Numbered from the stretch's first letter, positions 53,501 through 62,658 are shown. The stretch: DNA of 64,000 nt from Chitinophaga polysaccharea (GCF_007829335.1 NZ_VIWO01000006.1:186001-250000), one strand, 5' to 3'. The notes: generated from the sequence alone by a model not told the origin. Numbers and translations are program-made.

Positions 53501-56500
53501 GCTGTACTTAACGTATTGTCCTTATTAATATGTACCACAATATCTTTACCGGCCTGCAGGTTATTAGGCAATTGCACGCTCAGCGAAGCCCCGGTACCAC
53601 CCTCATCAATAGCCGCTAAAGTGCTGTTGATGACAACAGGCGCCGGCAATGGGTACTGGCGTGGATCGTCCTGTATGGTAAGTGTAGGTATAGCAATGGT
53701 GTAGCTACTGATACCGTCCGATGCCGCTGGCGACAGCGTAATGGTTTCAGGCCCTTCTGTGAAATTGTCGTTTTTAATTTTCAGGCTGGTCACTACACTG
53801 TTGCCATTGCTCAGGGTAACGCTGGCCGGCAATACATAATCCAGTCCTGCCTCTGCAGTACCTCCTGTTTGTGGTAACTGTATATTGATAGGTACAACGG
53901 TAGTAATGCCGGTTGGCAGGCTAATTGTCACAGCCCCACTGTCGCCTTCTACCAACGGTGATTTGAAGAAGGTTACATTTAACTGAAGATTCGCAGCATT
54001 CGCTCTTGTCAGGTCTTTAATCTTCAATGGCAGGTTGTTCACCGTGTAACCATTTACGGTAGCATTGACGGTTACCGTTTCATCTGTTTCCAGTACAGGG
54101 TCGGTTTTGGTTTGCAACAGTTCAAAAGTAGCCGTGGTTTGGCCATGCGGCAATACAAAGGAAGTAGCAGACAGCGTATAATCTGCGGGGTTGCTGGCAA
54201 TAGTCTGACTGTTGTCGACTGCCAGTTGAATAGCTACATCTTTCGTAGAGGCATAAGGAGTAGATACGGTTACCATCACCTTATTGCCTTCTGGTACCAG
54301 CGTAGCATCCGGTGTGAGCATAATTTTCCGGGCGCCTGGTTGCAGTTGCGTGATATCTTTTACATAAATGGCGGTAGTGGTAGCCGGCATTTGAGTGTTT
54401 CCCTTATTACCATCTACTACAATCGTTCCTTCGTCGTCCAACAGCGGGCTAACGGTAGTAGCAATGGCGCTGCTATTGCCGGATGACTGGTTATTCAAGA
54501 TGGTAATCGTAGTAGGCAATCCAGACAGGCGCGCTGTGGGGAAAGTGGAGGCTGGATCGTTTTTCTGTAAACTGATCTGCCAGTTCTTTCCAGCTTTCCA
54601 TCCATGCGGGAAAGTAGCGGTGATAACTGCGCTACCACCTTCGTTGATGCTGTCAGGCACGCTGGTCAGCAGTACGGAATCGCCGGCTGGGAAAGGATAT
54701 TGCGCGTCATTAATATTCAGGGCAAATAAAGCAGGCGTAAAGGTATAAGTAGCCGTACCATAGTCGTCGCTCGCGGCTGGCGTGATGCTGATCTTTTCCA
54801 CATCTTCCACCAGGATATCCGATTTCACATCCAGCGTCGCTGTACCGCTGCCGCCACTGTTAAAGGCAAAACTGGCTGGCAGTATATAATCTGTTCCGCG
54901 GATAGCCGTTTCCGTAGCCACATTGGATGGCAAGGATATTTTAATCGGTATTTCCGTTGTAACGCCACTTGGCAAATTAAAGTTGATCGTAGGTGTGGTG
55001 CCTTCATTTACACCGGTAGCAGGCAGCGTATACGTAATCGCCGTATTAGCAGCTGTTCGGCGGGTAACGTCATCGATAATCATCGCTGTATCCGATACCG
55101 TATAACCAGCAGCAGCTACCGTAATGGCCAGGCGCTCATCTTTTTCTATGATCTTATCTTTCGTGGTAGCAATGACCGCATACTGGGTGGTAAACGGGGA
55201 AGCGGCACCAGCAGGCAGTTTGATGCTGGTTTGCAAACGGGTGTAATCAGTAGCTGCGGCTTCCGTGCCAGCGCCTACACCCAGGTTGATCACTACATCT
55301 TTAGCGGAAGTGTAACCCGCGGGTAAGGCAATAGTGAAGCGCGTACTGTCATCTTCATTGAGGTGATAGCTTACCGGCGCTACTACCAGTTTCTTTTGGG
55401 CAGGGTTGGTATTATCCTTAATGTACACACTGGCAGTCTTAGCCGGCATATTGGTATTACCAACGTTACCATTGATTGCAAGAACGGCATCATCGTCAAA
55501 TACATTATTGGTTGTGGTATTAAATGCCGTAGAAGTGGCCGTACCGGAGTTAGATGCTTTAGTGATGGTAATGCTCGCAGGCACTGTACCATGGCGACTA
55601 TCGGCCGCCGTTGATTTCACCGCATCTTTCGCCAGGGTGATCGTCCAGTCTTTACCGGCTATCCAGCCATGCGGGAAGGTAGCCGTGATTTGTGCATTAC
55701 TTCCTTCCAATACGGTATCCGGTACGCTGGTCAGCAGTACAGAGTCGCCGGCTGGGAAAGGATATTGCGCGTCATTAATATTCAGGTCAAATAATGCAGG
55801 TGTAAAGGTATAGGTAGCCGTACCATAGTCGTCGCTCGCGGCTGGCGTGATGCTGATCTTTTCCACATCTTCCACCAGGATATCCGATTTCACATCCAGC
55901 GTCGCTGTACCGCTGCCGCCACTGTTAAAGGCAAAACTGGCTGGCAGTATATAATCTGTTCCGCGGATAGCCGTTTCCGTAGCCACATTGGATGGCAAGG
56001 ATATTTTAATCGGTATTTCCGTTGTAACGCCACTTGGCAAATTAAAGTTGATCGCAGGTGTAGTGCCTTCATTTATACCGGTAGCTGGCAGCGTATACGT
56101 AATCGCCGTATTAGCAGCTGTTCGGCGGGTAACGTCATCGATAATCATCGCTGTATCTGATACCGTATAACCGGTTGCAGCTACCGTAATGGCCAGGCGC
56201 TCATCTTTTTCTATGATCTTATCTTTCGTGGTAGCAATGACCGCATACTGGGTGGTAAACGGAGAGGCTGCACCAGCAGGCAGTTTGATGCTGGTTTGTA
56301 AACGGGTGTAATCAGTAGCTGCGGCTTCCGTGCCAGCGCCTACACCCAGGTTGATCACTACATCTTTAGCGGAAGTGTAACCTGCGGGTAAGGCAATGGT
56401 GAAGCGCGTACTGTCATCTTCATTGAGGTGATAGCTTACCGGCGCTACTACCAGTTTCTTTTGGGCAGGGTTGGTATTATCCTTAATGTACACACTGGCA

Positions 56501-59500
56501 GTCTTAGCCGGCATGTTGGTATTACCAACGTTACCATTGATTGCAAGAACGGCATCATCGTCAAATACATTATTGGTTGTGGTATTAAACGCCGTAGAAG
56601 TAGCCGTACCGGAGTTAGATGCTTTAGTGATGGTAATGCTCGCAGGTACTGTACCATGGCGACTATCAGCCGCCGTTGATTTCACCGCATCTTTCGCCAG
56701 GGTGATCGTCCAGTCTTTACCGGCTATCCAGCCATGCGGGAAGGTAGCCGTGATTTGTGCATTACTTCCTTCCAATACGGTATCCGGTACGCTGGTCAGC
56801 AGTACAGAGTCGCCGGCTGGGAAAGGATATTGCGCGTCATTAATATTCAGGGCAAATAAAGCAGGCGTAAAGGTATAGGTAGCCGTACCATAGTCGTCGC
56901 TCGCGGCTGGCGTGATGCTGATCTTTTCCACATCTTCCACCAGGATATCCGATTTCACATCCAGCGTCGCTGTACCGCTGCCGCCACTGTTAAAGGTAAA
57001 GCTGGCTGGCAGTATATAATCTGTTCCGCGGATAGCTGTTTCCGTAGCCACATTGGATGGCAAGGATATTTTAATCGGTATTTCCGTTGTAACGCCACTT
57101 GGCAAATTAAAGTTGATCGCAGGTGTGGTGCCTTCATTCACGCCAGTAGCTGGCAGCGTATACGTAATCGCCGTATTAGCAGCTGTTCGGCGGGTAACGT
57201 CATCGATAATCATCGCTGTATCTGATACCGTATAACCGGTTGCAGCTACCGTAATGGCCAGGCGCTCATCTTTTTCTATGATCTTATCTTTCGTGGTAGC
57301 AATGACCGCATACTGGGTGGTAAACGGAGAAGCGGCACCAGCAGGCAGTTTGATGCTGGTTTGCAAACGGGTGTAATCAGTAGCTGCAGCTTCCGTGCCA
57401 GCGCCTACACCAAGGTTGATCACTACATCTTTAGCGGAAGTGTAACCCGCGGGTAAGGCAATGGTGAAGCGCGTACTGTCATCTTCATTGAGGTGATAGC
57501 TTACCGGCGCTACTACCAGTTTCTTTTGCGTAGCATCGGTGGCATCGGTAATGGTCAGCTTCAGGCTGTCTTTTACCAGGATGCCGTTATCGGGCGTCCA
57601 ACCCACCAGTACCAGGTCGCGGGTATCATCAAATACCAGGTTGGTGGTGGTGTTGATATTGATTTTATTGGAAATGGTAGCCCCGGCGGGAATAATCACC
57701 GAATCTACCGGAAAGTCGTAAGTACCTGCAGCGGCAGTAGAAGATCCTCCACGGGCAAATTTCACTTTAACTGGGATTTGGGTGGACAGGCTTGCTGGCA
57801 GTTCAGCCCACACATTGGCAGATGCTCCTTCATTAATAGAGGTGGCTGAAAGATGCAACACGATTGGCGCGGTCATGGGCAACTGCGCATCCAGTATTTG
57901 AGTAGTATCTGGTGCGGCAGTATAAGTAGTCCCTGCTATATGATCTGTGGCAGTAATAGCTAAAATAAGTGACTCAGTACCTTCTATTTTACTGTCATCT
58001 ATGATAGTAAATGGAATGGAAACATTATGTCCACCTGCCGGAATCTGCGCCGTACCGGGCAACGTATAGTCGTCTACGGTAGCGATGGATGCATTGTCAC
58101 GGGTAAGTGTAATATCGATGGGGATATCGGTAGTAACATTAAATGGCAGCGTAGCTACCGCCTGTCCATTGTATGGTTCCTTTAACAGGGCTGGTGCATC
58201 TTTTGCTAGGGAGATGGTGGTAAGGGTAGCATCCAACCGCGTAGCATCCTGGATCGACAGGGATTTGGTAGCTGTTTGCACCTGCCCCATTACAGTTGCC
58301 TGTGCCTTGAAATTTATCAGCTCATCATTTTCCAGTACGCTATCCTTTACTGCCACAACCGGGATATTTACACCGTTAGAATCTTTGGCAATAGTCACCT
58401 GGTGAGGAAACGTAAAATCTTTTAATTCAGTTGCTACCGTACCCGCATCTAATGTCAGGTCTACGGTGGCTGGTTCTGAAGCCAATACACCGGTAGGTAA
58501 GGTTACCCGCATATTGTTGCCGGTACCTTCCAGGATTTTTGCCGGTGCGCTCAGGGTGATATTTCTTGGCTCATCGTCTACGATGGTGTAAGTACAGGTA
58601 GTTCTCCCTGAAATTTTTACCAGCTGGTTGCAGGGCATGGGTACCAGGCGGAAGGTCATGTGCCGGTTGTATTCCAGCACATCATTTCCGATAATGCGGA
58701 TATTCTGCAGCGGAATCAGCTGATTGGCAGCATAAGTACCTGCCGGGATCATATAAGCGCCGGTAAAGAGATAGTCCGTTCCTTGCTGGGCCACATGTTG
58801 TTCGCCGGCAGCCGGGGGCACCACTTCCATTTTAATATATAATGGAGCTTTAATAACTGTGGCCGCTCCTACTTTTACATTGATGGCCGCGGTAGAAATA
58901 TTCCCGCTGTTGTTTTCGGCCCCACTCACTGAATCCTTTTCGAAAGACAGTGTAATAGGCTGAGTACCAGTACTAAGCGGGTCTCCGCCGGTGAGGATAA
59001 TCTGTGTGGGAGCTGTATTGTCTTCGTAATCAATGGCTACCCGGGTTCCAATCGCGGCATTGTCGGGTTTTTGTCCCATATACACTTCAGCCCCCAACCC
59101 TTTATTGGACGGATTATTTCCACCACCATCAAAATTATTCAACAGGTTAAATCCATTGATGGCTTCTCTATCCCATGATGATACGGCTGAAAAAGAGTTG
59201 AAAGTATTGTAAGCATGATAAGTATGAGATAGTGGTCCGGGGGTGCCGGCAGGATCCATGTTATTGTCGCCGCTGGCACTTCTATAAAAACCTATTACAC
59301 TGGGAGTGGCAGAACCGACAGGCAAACGGTAGCTCACCGCCCAGGTATTATTTGCGTTTATGGGACCCGACGGAGGCAGCGGATCCTGCATTGCCAGGTA
59401 TTCACTCAAAAAGAGGTGTACCTGTTGCCCGATCAGGTTATTGTAAAAAGTATAATCAAGGAGAAAATAGGTCTTGGAGCGATCGTAACTGATGGTCATT

Positions 59501-59901
59501 AATACAGTGGCATCATTCACCACGGTGCTACCGTCGGCATAGGATGTTTTTCCTACCAGGCAAACTTTAAACGGATCAGCGGTGGTACCGGTACCCATAA
59601 TGTCTGAGGCTTCACAAAACGTTACTGGCAACGGATCGATCGTACGGTTTCCTGTATAAACGTTCTCTATCTTAAAAGCCGTTTTTATCCCCAGGGTAGT
59701 AGAGTCATTGGAATCTTCAAATCCCGTTTCAGTTTTCCCCTTCCGGAATACCTGGTAAGTACCGTTGGCATTGATCTGTATTTTCAGTTCACTGTTGGCG
59801 GATGTTCCCCCGGTAGGATTAATAATGATCGGGAATTGCTGTGCGTATACTCCAACGCTAATGAGGGAAAAAATAATCGCCAGGTACCATACCTTCTTCA
59901 T
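50593..59901 (-). CDS. giant Calx-beta adhesin with type-B gliding-motility C-terminal domain
   Basis: 3102 residues. Signal peptide (MKKVWYLAIIFSLISVGVYAQ); an N-terminal non-repeat region (to about 320); roughly twenty Calx-beta-type domains of 100-120 residues (patterns like LNEDDSTRFTIALP, DDVLENDELIN); calcium-binding thrombospondin type-3 repeats near 2930-2985 (CDTDGDGLTDEQED; DDDTDGDGIPNFLDLDSDGD); and a C-terminal type-B domain (VSPNNDGQGNDAMYIQNIE; VVIFNRWGGTVFKL; DGSYFYNI) that directs type IX secretion. Residues ~790-1750 contain a near-identical 355-residue unit in about 2.7 copies. I choose the ATG at 59901, which gives a normal signal peptide. Likely a surface adhesin or gliding filament. 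Confidence 0.93.
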   Translation of the reverse strand: MKKVWYLAIIFSLISVGVYAQQFPIIINPTGGTSANSELKIQINANGTYQVFRKGKTETGFEDSNDSTTLGIKTAFKIENVYTGNRTIDPLPVTFCEASDIMGTGTTADPFKVCLVGKTSYADGSTVVNDATVLMTISYDRSKTYFLLDYTFYNNLIGQQVHLFLSEYLAMQDPLPPSGPINANNTWAVSYRLPVGSATPSVIGFYRSASGDNNMDPAGTPGPLSHTYHAYNTFNSFSAVSSWDREAINGFNLLNNFDGGGNNPSNKGLGAEVYMGQKPDNAAIGTRVAIDYEDNTAPTQIILTGGDPLSTGTQPITLSFEKDSVSGAENNSGNISTAAINVKVGAATVIKAPLYIKMEVVPPAAGEQHVAQQGTDYLFTGAYMIPAGTYAANQLIPLQNIRIIGNDVLEYNRHMTFRLVPMPCNQLVKISGRTTCTYTIVDDEPRNITLSAPAKILEGTGNNMRVTLPTGVLASEPATVDLTLDAGTVATELKDFTFPHQVTIAKDSNGVNIPVVAVKDSVLENDELINFKAQATVMGQVQTATKSLSIQDATRLDATLTTISLAKDAPALLKEPYNGQAVATLPFNVTTDIPIDITLTRDNASIATVDDYTLPGTAQIPAGGHNVSIPFTIIDDSKIEGTESLILAITATDHIAGTTYTAAPDTTQILDAQLPMTAPIVLHLSATSINEGASANVWAELPASLSTQIPVKVKFARGGSSTAAAGTYDFPVDSVIIPAGATISNKININTTTNLVFDDTRDLVLVGWTPDNGILVKDSLKLTITDATDATQKKLVVAPVSYHLNEDDSTRFTIALPAGYTSAKDVVINLGVGAGTEAAATDYTRLQTSIKLPAGAASPFTTQYAVIATTKDKIIEKDERLAITVAATGYTVSDTAMIIDDVTRRTAANTAITYTLPATGVNEGTTPAINFNLPSGVTTEIPIKISLPSNVATETAIRGTDYILPASFTFNSGGSGTATLDVKSDILVEDVEKISITPAASDDYGTATYTFTPALFALNINDAQYPFPAGDSVLLTSVPDTVLEGSNAQITATFPHGWIAGKDWTITLAKDAVKSTAADSRHGTVPASITITKASNSGTATSTAFNTTTNNVFDDDAVLAINGNVGNTNMPAKTASVYIKDNTNPAQKKLVVAPVSYHLNEDDSTRFTIALPAGYTSAKDVVINLGVGAGTEAAATDYTRLQTSIKLPAGAASPFTTQYAVIATTKDKIIEKDERLAITVAATGYTVSDTAMIIDDVTRRTAANTAITYTLPATGINEGTTPAINFNLPSGVTTEIPIKISLPSNVATETAIRGTDYILPASFAFNSGGSGTATLDVKSDILVEDVEKISITPAASDDYGTATYTFTPALFDLNINDAQYPFPAGDSVLLTSVPDTVLEGSNAQITATFPHGWIAGKDWTITLAKDAVKSTAADSRHGTVPASITITKASNSGTATSTAFNTTTNNVFDDDAVLAINGNVGNTNMPAKTASVYIKDNTNPAQKKLVVAPVSYHLNEDDSTRFTIALPAGYTSAKDVVINLGVGAGTEAAATDYTRLQTSIKLPAGAASPFTTQYAVIATTKDKIIEKDERLAITVAAAGYTVSDTAMIIDDVTRRTAANTAITYTLPATGVNEGTTPTINFNLPSGVTTEIPIKISLPSNVATETAIRGTDYILPASFAFNSGGSGTATLDVKSDILVEDVEKISITPAASDDYGTATYTFTPALFALNINDAQYPFPAGDSVLLTSVPDSINEGGSAVITATFPHGWKAGKNWQISLQKNDPASTFPTARLSGLPTTITILNNQSSGNSSAIATTVSPLLDDEGTIVVDGNKGNTQMPATTTAIYVKDITQLQPGARKIMLTPDATLVPEGNKVMVTVSTPYASTKDVAIQLAVDNSQTIASNPADYTLSATSFVLPHGQTTATFELLQTKTDPVLETDETVTVNATVNGYTVNNLPLKIKDLTRANAANLQLNVTFFKSPLVEGDSGAVTISLPTGITTVVPINIQLPQTGGTAEAGLDYVLPASVTLSNGNSVVTSLKIKNDNFTEGPETITLSPAASDGISSYTIAIPTLTIQDDPRQYPLPAPVVINSTLAAIDEGGTGASLSVQLPNNLQAGKDIVVHINKDNTLSTAVNSDHNALPSPYDITIKKGSNIGTNAFVLQALSDKILEDDETVVFAGNITDPVFSASVVKDTTITIKDRTHDDPTTGFIHLTGITPGTHVLEGNTYKLNASLAPGVTCGKDLTITLNRGGKSVASAADFDNLPTTVVIKAGDPGVDFSFTAKTDFILEQPEALWIVAEPQHFVGMKGDSMAVTIDDATRLDPENLKVSMRIDSSIVHEGSGSAVTIGFAASQITSSEDVVININKDITSTADNADYSGIPTQVVLKAGTHNEAYQLKITDDQVLEGDEQLQFAVQLGTAGYTVVQPGMVLIPETGDMRVLLHKTADAAEPATNGAYTLNLPGNLTAASDVKVVFYVSSIIGTTNIAPIQTSAVIPAGQNSVSVPVNVIDNKVIEGDEQVRISLMLAQMKRFGKNIALDVDDKDTVALTVHDDESNSAGRQMAIIKTADASEPATSGYFRVQFTDTQLSAAKDVNVYYTIGGTAVADSRYQKLSGTVLIPAGQHGADIKVDPIDNNIVEGDENVQVQLTTVTSTIQGVTWPLSANTVADVVIHDNDTLMVEISTAQTTVAEGAAIQFTLQSPATAAHDVPIRIQIAQDAARTFIAGEGTVNGNIVTVNMPAQTRQHTFTITTSDNDINDDDGYLKASILPYLPASSSMIYKPGVKDTARVEVTDNDPLTLVFAADKFSVKEGNIGENTPLYFNVQLSRRSSRPITINYDFEESTDGVSFPFMDFKATPGKDFDNTIKQAVIAPMQTIGQIAVNIIGDTTFEQNETFIVKMKTVTVPSGQHIPTIGSPDKATGVILNDDAMCKTCDTDGDGLTDEQEDINKNGDPFDDDTDGDGIPNFLDLDSDGDGVPDSVSKYNLDQNKNIDYLDGKDGKIRVHPAVSPNNDGQGNDAMYIQNIEKYPNNEVVIFNRWGGTVFKLKNYDNKSNNFRGKANAGGNVGNDVPDGSYFYNIEITTPEGKKERYTGFIVIKR
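54650..57527 (-). repeat. 1065-bp near-identical tandem repeat in the giant adhesin gene
   Basis: The segment starting KKLVVAPVSYHLNEDD recurs at exactly 1065-bp spacing (starts near 57527, 56462 and 55397 on the minus strand). The first two copies are complete (three Calx-beta domains, 355 residues each); the third covers about 250 residues and then diverges. Copies differ at only scattered bases (for example GVNEGTTP/GINEGTTP, FTFNSGG/FAFNSGG). This implies recent duplication or ongoing gene conversion. Confidence 0.9.
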
Positions 59902-60269
59902 AAACAGGCAGATACGAAGGGACATACCTTGCTTCGTCGATTTCATAGGATGGGAAAGGAGTAACATATAAGTTCGTAAATTTCTATTTATACATATAGA
60001 TTTTTAATCAAAAAATGTGGAAACAATCCTTAGTAAAACCCTATATGCGAATCTCTAATTGGCTCTCCCGGCAGCGCTAATACTATTCTACTCCTCTGTT
60101 ATAACTGAAAGACCAGCCGCCGGCAATTTTCTATATATCTCAAATCTTTGGGTAGAGGGATATTCAAGCGCACTTAGGGCACTTTTTATGATTTCTATAA
60201 TTGTTATATACCCTTCCACCTGTGGCACATTATCAAACAATTAGATATAAAATCATATATTTTAATTAG

Positions 60270-60301
60270 CAAATTTATAATATTATTTATATTAAATCAA
60301 A
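60270..60301 (-). promoter_or_regulatory. candidate promoter of the giant adhesin operon
   Basis: On the minus strand TTTG (60298-60301) and TAAATTTG (60270-60277) are separated by 20 bases, matching the -33/-7 consensus and spacing. It implies a long untranslated leader. In AT-rich DNA a chance match cannot be excluded. Confidence 0.5.
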
Positions 60302-60412
60302 TTAAATTATCAAAGGATGTTGGGGCGAAATGAGCGCAGTGGTTAACAAAAATTTAAGTTTCCCGTGACAGGAGCCAGTGTCATATCATTATGTTAAAAG
60401 TTAAAATAACCC

Positions 60413-60420
60413 TAGATTTG
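60413..60420 (+). promoter_or_regulatory. -7 element of ahcY
   Basis: TAGATTTG matches TAnnTTTG and lies 16 bases before the ATG, giving a leader of about 10 nt. No SAH or SAM riboswitch fits in so short a leader. Confidence 0.55.
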
Positions 60421-60436
60421 CAAAAAAGAATTCAGA

Positions 60437-61765
60437 ATGTCAACAATAGCAAAATCAAACATTGACTTTAGCCTCGAATACAAGGTAAAAGATATGTCTC
60501 TGGCGGCCTGGGGTCGTAAAGAGATTGAACTGGCAGAAGCAGAAATGCCCGGTCTCATGTCTTTAAGAGAGGAATACGGTAGCAGCAAACCATTACAGGG
60601 AGCCCGCATCGCCGGCTGTCTGCATATGACCATCCAAACAGCTGTTTTAATTGAAACCCTGGCTCACCTCGGTGCTGAAGTGCGCTGGAGCTCCTGCAAC
60701 ATATTCTCCACACAGGACCACGCCGCCGCTGCTATTGCCGCTGCCGGTATCCCTGTATTTGCCTGGAAAGGCCTGAATGAAGCAGAATTTGACTGGTGCA
60801 TTGAACAAACCCTGTTCTTTGGCAGCCCTGACCGTCCGCTGAATATGATTCTGGACGACGGTGGCGACCTCACCAACATGGTATTCGACAGGTATCCTGA
60901 GCTTATCCAGCATATCAAAGGATTGAGTGAAGAAACTACTACCGGCGTTCACCGCTTATACGAGCGTATGAAAGCAGGTACTTTACCAATGCCCGCCATC
61001 AACATCAATGACTCCGTTACCAAATCTAAATTTGATAACAAATACGGTTGCCGCGAATCCTGCGTAGATGCGATCCGTCGCGCTACTGATGTGATGATTG
61101 CCGGTAAAGTAGCTGTTGTAGCCGGTTTCGGAGATGTGGGTAAAGGTTCCGCTGAATCCCTGAGAGGTGCAGGTGCCCGCGTTATCGTTACTGAAATTGA
61201 CCCTATCTGCGCATTACAAGCCGCTATGGAAGGTTATGAAGTAAAGAAAATGAACGACGCCGTAAAAGAAGCAGATATCATCGTTACCACTACCGGTTGC
61301 CGCGATATCATCACTGGCGAACACTTCAAACTGATGAAAGATAAATGCATCGTTTCCAATATCGGTCACTTCGATATCGAAATTGATGTAGCCTGGTTAA
61401 ATAAAAACTACGGTAATACTAAGGTAGAAATCAAACCACAGGTAGATAAATATACCATCGATGGTAAAGACATTATCCTCCTGGCTGAAGGCCGCCTGGT
61501 AAACCTTGGTTGCGCTACCGGTCACCCATCTTTCGTAATGAGTAACTCTTTCACCAACCAGGTACTGGCTCAGCTGGAACTGTGGCTGCACTCAGAAAAC
61601 TACAAAAACGAAGTGTACGTGCTGCCTAAACACCTGGATGAAAAAGTAGCCCGCTTACATCTCAAGAAAATCGGCGTGGAACTGGATATCCTCACTACTG
61701 CTCAATCTGAATACCTCGGTATTCCTGTAGCAGGTCCGTTCAAACCTGATTATTACAGATACTAA
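60437..61765 (+). CDS. ahcY: adenosylhomocysteinase (S-adenosylhomocysteine hydrolase)
   Basis: 442-residue NAD+-dependent enzyme that splits SAH to adenosine and homocysteine in the activated methyl cycle. Motifs seen: EYGSSKPLQGARIAGCLHMT, SSCNIFSTQDHAAAAIA, the NAD site VAVVAGFGDVGKGSAESLRG, and the C-terminal LAEGRLVNLGCATGHPSFVM and the final PDYYRY. It has the shorter bacterial form. A palindromic repeat starts 3 bases after its stop. Confidence 0.98.
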   Translation: MSTIAKSNIDFSLEYKVKDMSLAAWGRKEIELAEAEMPGLMSLREEYGSSKPLQGARIAGCLHMTIQTAVLIETLAHLGAEVRWSSCNIFSTQDHAAAAIAAAGIPVFAWKGLNEAEFDWCIEQTLFFGSPDRPLNMILDDGGDLTNMVFDRYPELIQHIKGLSEETTTGVHRLYERMKAGTLPMPAININDSVTKSKFDNKYGCRESCVDAIRRATDVMIAGKVAVVAGFGDVGKGSAESLRGAGARVIVTEIDPICALQAAMEGYEVKKMNDAVKEADIIVTTTGCRDIITGEHFKLMKDKCIVSNIGHFDIEIDVAWLNKNYGNTKVEIKPQVDKYTIDGKDIILLAEGRLVNLGCATGHPSFVMSNSFTNQVLAQLELWLHSENYKNEVYVLPKHLDEKVARLHLKKIGVELDILTTAQSEYLGIPVAGPFKPDYYRY

Positions 61766-61767
61766 TA

Positions 61768-61885
61768 GCAGAAAGCGAAAAGCATAAAACGAAAAGCTAT
61801 TGTAGAGAAGAACTTAGCGAGTATTTAAAATTCGCTTTCATCATTCTCCACAATAGCTTTTCGCTTTATGCTTTATACCCTCTGC
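61768..61885. repeat. palindromic repeat element, copy 2 (heptamer-built arms)
   Basis: 118-bp inverted repeat related to 40862-40974. Left arm units AGAAAGC, GAAAAGC, ATAAAAC, GAAAAGC then TATTG; right arm (reverse strand) AGAGGGT, ATAAAGC, ATAAAGC, GAAAAGC then TATTG. The pairing continues inward (TGTAGAGAA / TTCTCCACA). The centre differs from copy 1 but also holds a small hairpin (TTAGCGA / TTCGCTT). It may double as the ahcY terminator. Confidence 0.75.
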
Positions 61886-61926
61886 TTTTTACAGGTTGCT
61901 TACTGCTTTTTCAGTATTTTTGCAGC

Positions 61927-62658
61927 ATGACAAAGCTGAGCGTAAACATCAACAAGTTTGCTACCCTGCGCAATGCCCGCGGTGGCAATCTTCCGGATAT
62001 ATTAAAAGTGGCACAAGATTGCGAACGCTTCGGTGCCGATGGCATTACCGTTCACCCCAGACCCGATGAACGTCATATTCGATACCAGGATGTGAGAGAC
62101 CTGAAACCACTGGTCACTACAGAATTCAATATCGAGGGCTATCCTTCGAAAGACTTTATGGACCTGGTATTGGCTGTGAAACCACACCAGTGTACCCTGG
62201 TACCAGATCCGCCAGATGCCATCACCTCTAACACCGGCTGGGATACTATTGCACATCAATCGCAATTAAGAGAAGTAATCGGTACATTGAAAAAAGCCGG
62301 CATCCGTGTATCCATTTTCCTCAACCCGGATGTTAGTAAAGTGGAAGGCGCTAAAAGCGCAGGAGCCGACCGTATTGAACTATACACCGGCCCTTACGCC
62401 GAAGAGTATACGAACGCACGTACACAACCGCAAAACCTGCAGCTCTTCAACGATTATAAAAACACCGCTAAAGAAGCCACCGCTATTGGCCTGGATCTCA
62501 ATGCAGGACATGACCTGAATCTCGATAACCTCCGCTTCTTCAAGCTCCACATTCCCCAGCTGAAAGAAGTATCTATCGGTCACGCACTCGTTGCTGACGC
62601 CCTGTATTTCGGACTGGAAAATACCATCCAACTCTACAAGCGACAACTAACAGATTAA
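61927..62658 (+). CDS. pdxJ: pyridoxine 5'-phosphate synthase
   Basis: 243-residue TIM-barrel enzyme closing the pyridoxine ring from 1-deoxyxylulose 5-phosphate and 3-amino-2-oxopropyl phosphate. Diagnostic segments are MTKLSVNINKFATLRNARGG, ADGITVHPRPDERHIRYQDV, FNIEGYPSKDF, LVPDPPDAITSNTGWD, SIFLNPDVSK, RIELYTGPYAEEY, LDLNAGHDLNLDNL and VSIGHALVADALYFGLEN. It uses the deoxyxylulose 5-phosphate made upstream of dxr. TATTTTTG at 61915-61922 is too close to the ATG for a normal promoter. Confidence 0.98.
   Translation: MTKLSVNINKFATLRNARGGNLPDILKVAQDCERFGADGITVHPRPDERHIRYQDVRDLKPLVTTEFNIEGYPSKDFMDLVLAVKPHQCTLVPDPPDAITSNTGWDTIAHQSQLREVIGTLKKAGIRVSIFLNPDVSKVEGAKSAGADRIELYTGPYAEEYTNARTQPQNLQLFNDYKNTAKEATAIGLDLNAGHDLNLDNLRFFKLHIPQLKEVSIGHALVADALYFGLENTIQLYKRQLTD

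Larger units (their letters stand above)
59902..60436. other. intergenic region between giant adhesin gene and ahcY
   Basis: 535 very AT-rich bases between divergent genes. It contains promoters for both (60270-60301 minus; 60413-60420 plus). The adhesin leader would be about 365 nt. A short open frame at 60059-60244 shows no coding character. Confidence 0.5.

Noticed and set aside
55363..56679. Sets of identical small open frames at 1065-bp intervals on the plus strand
   Set aside because: Shadows of the adhesin repeat; they recur only because the underlying DNA is repeated.
60059..60244. 61-codon plus-strand open frame between the adhesin gene and ahcY
   Set aside because: No recognisable motif or good start context; lies in AT-rich promoter DNA.
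60301..60436. Possible SAH/SAM riboswitch before ahcY
   Set aside because: The best promoter leaves only about 10 nt of leader, and no aptamer-like structure is seen.
61915..61922. TATTTTTG as a pdxJ promoter
   Set aside because: Only four bases separate it from the ATG, so the transcript would start at or inside the gene unless leaderless.
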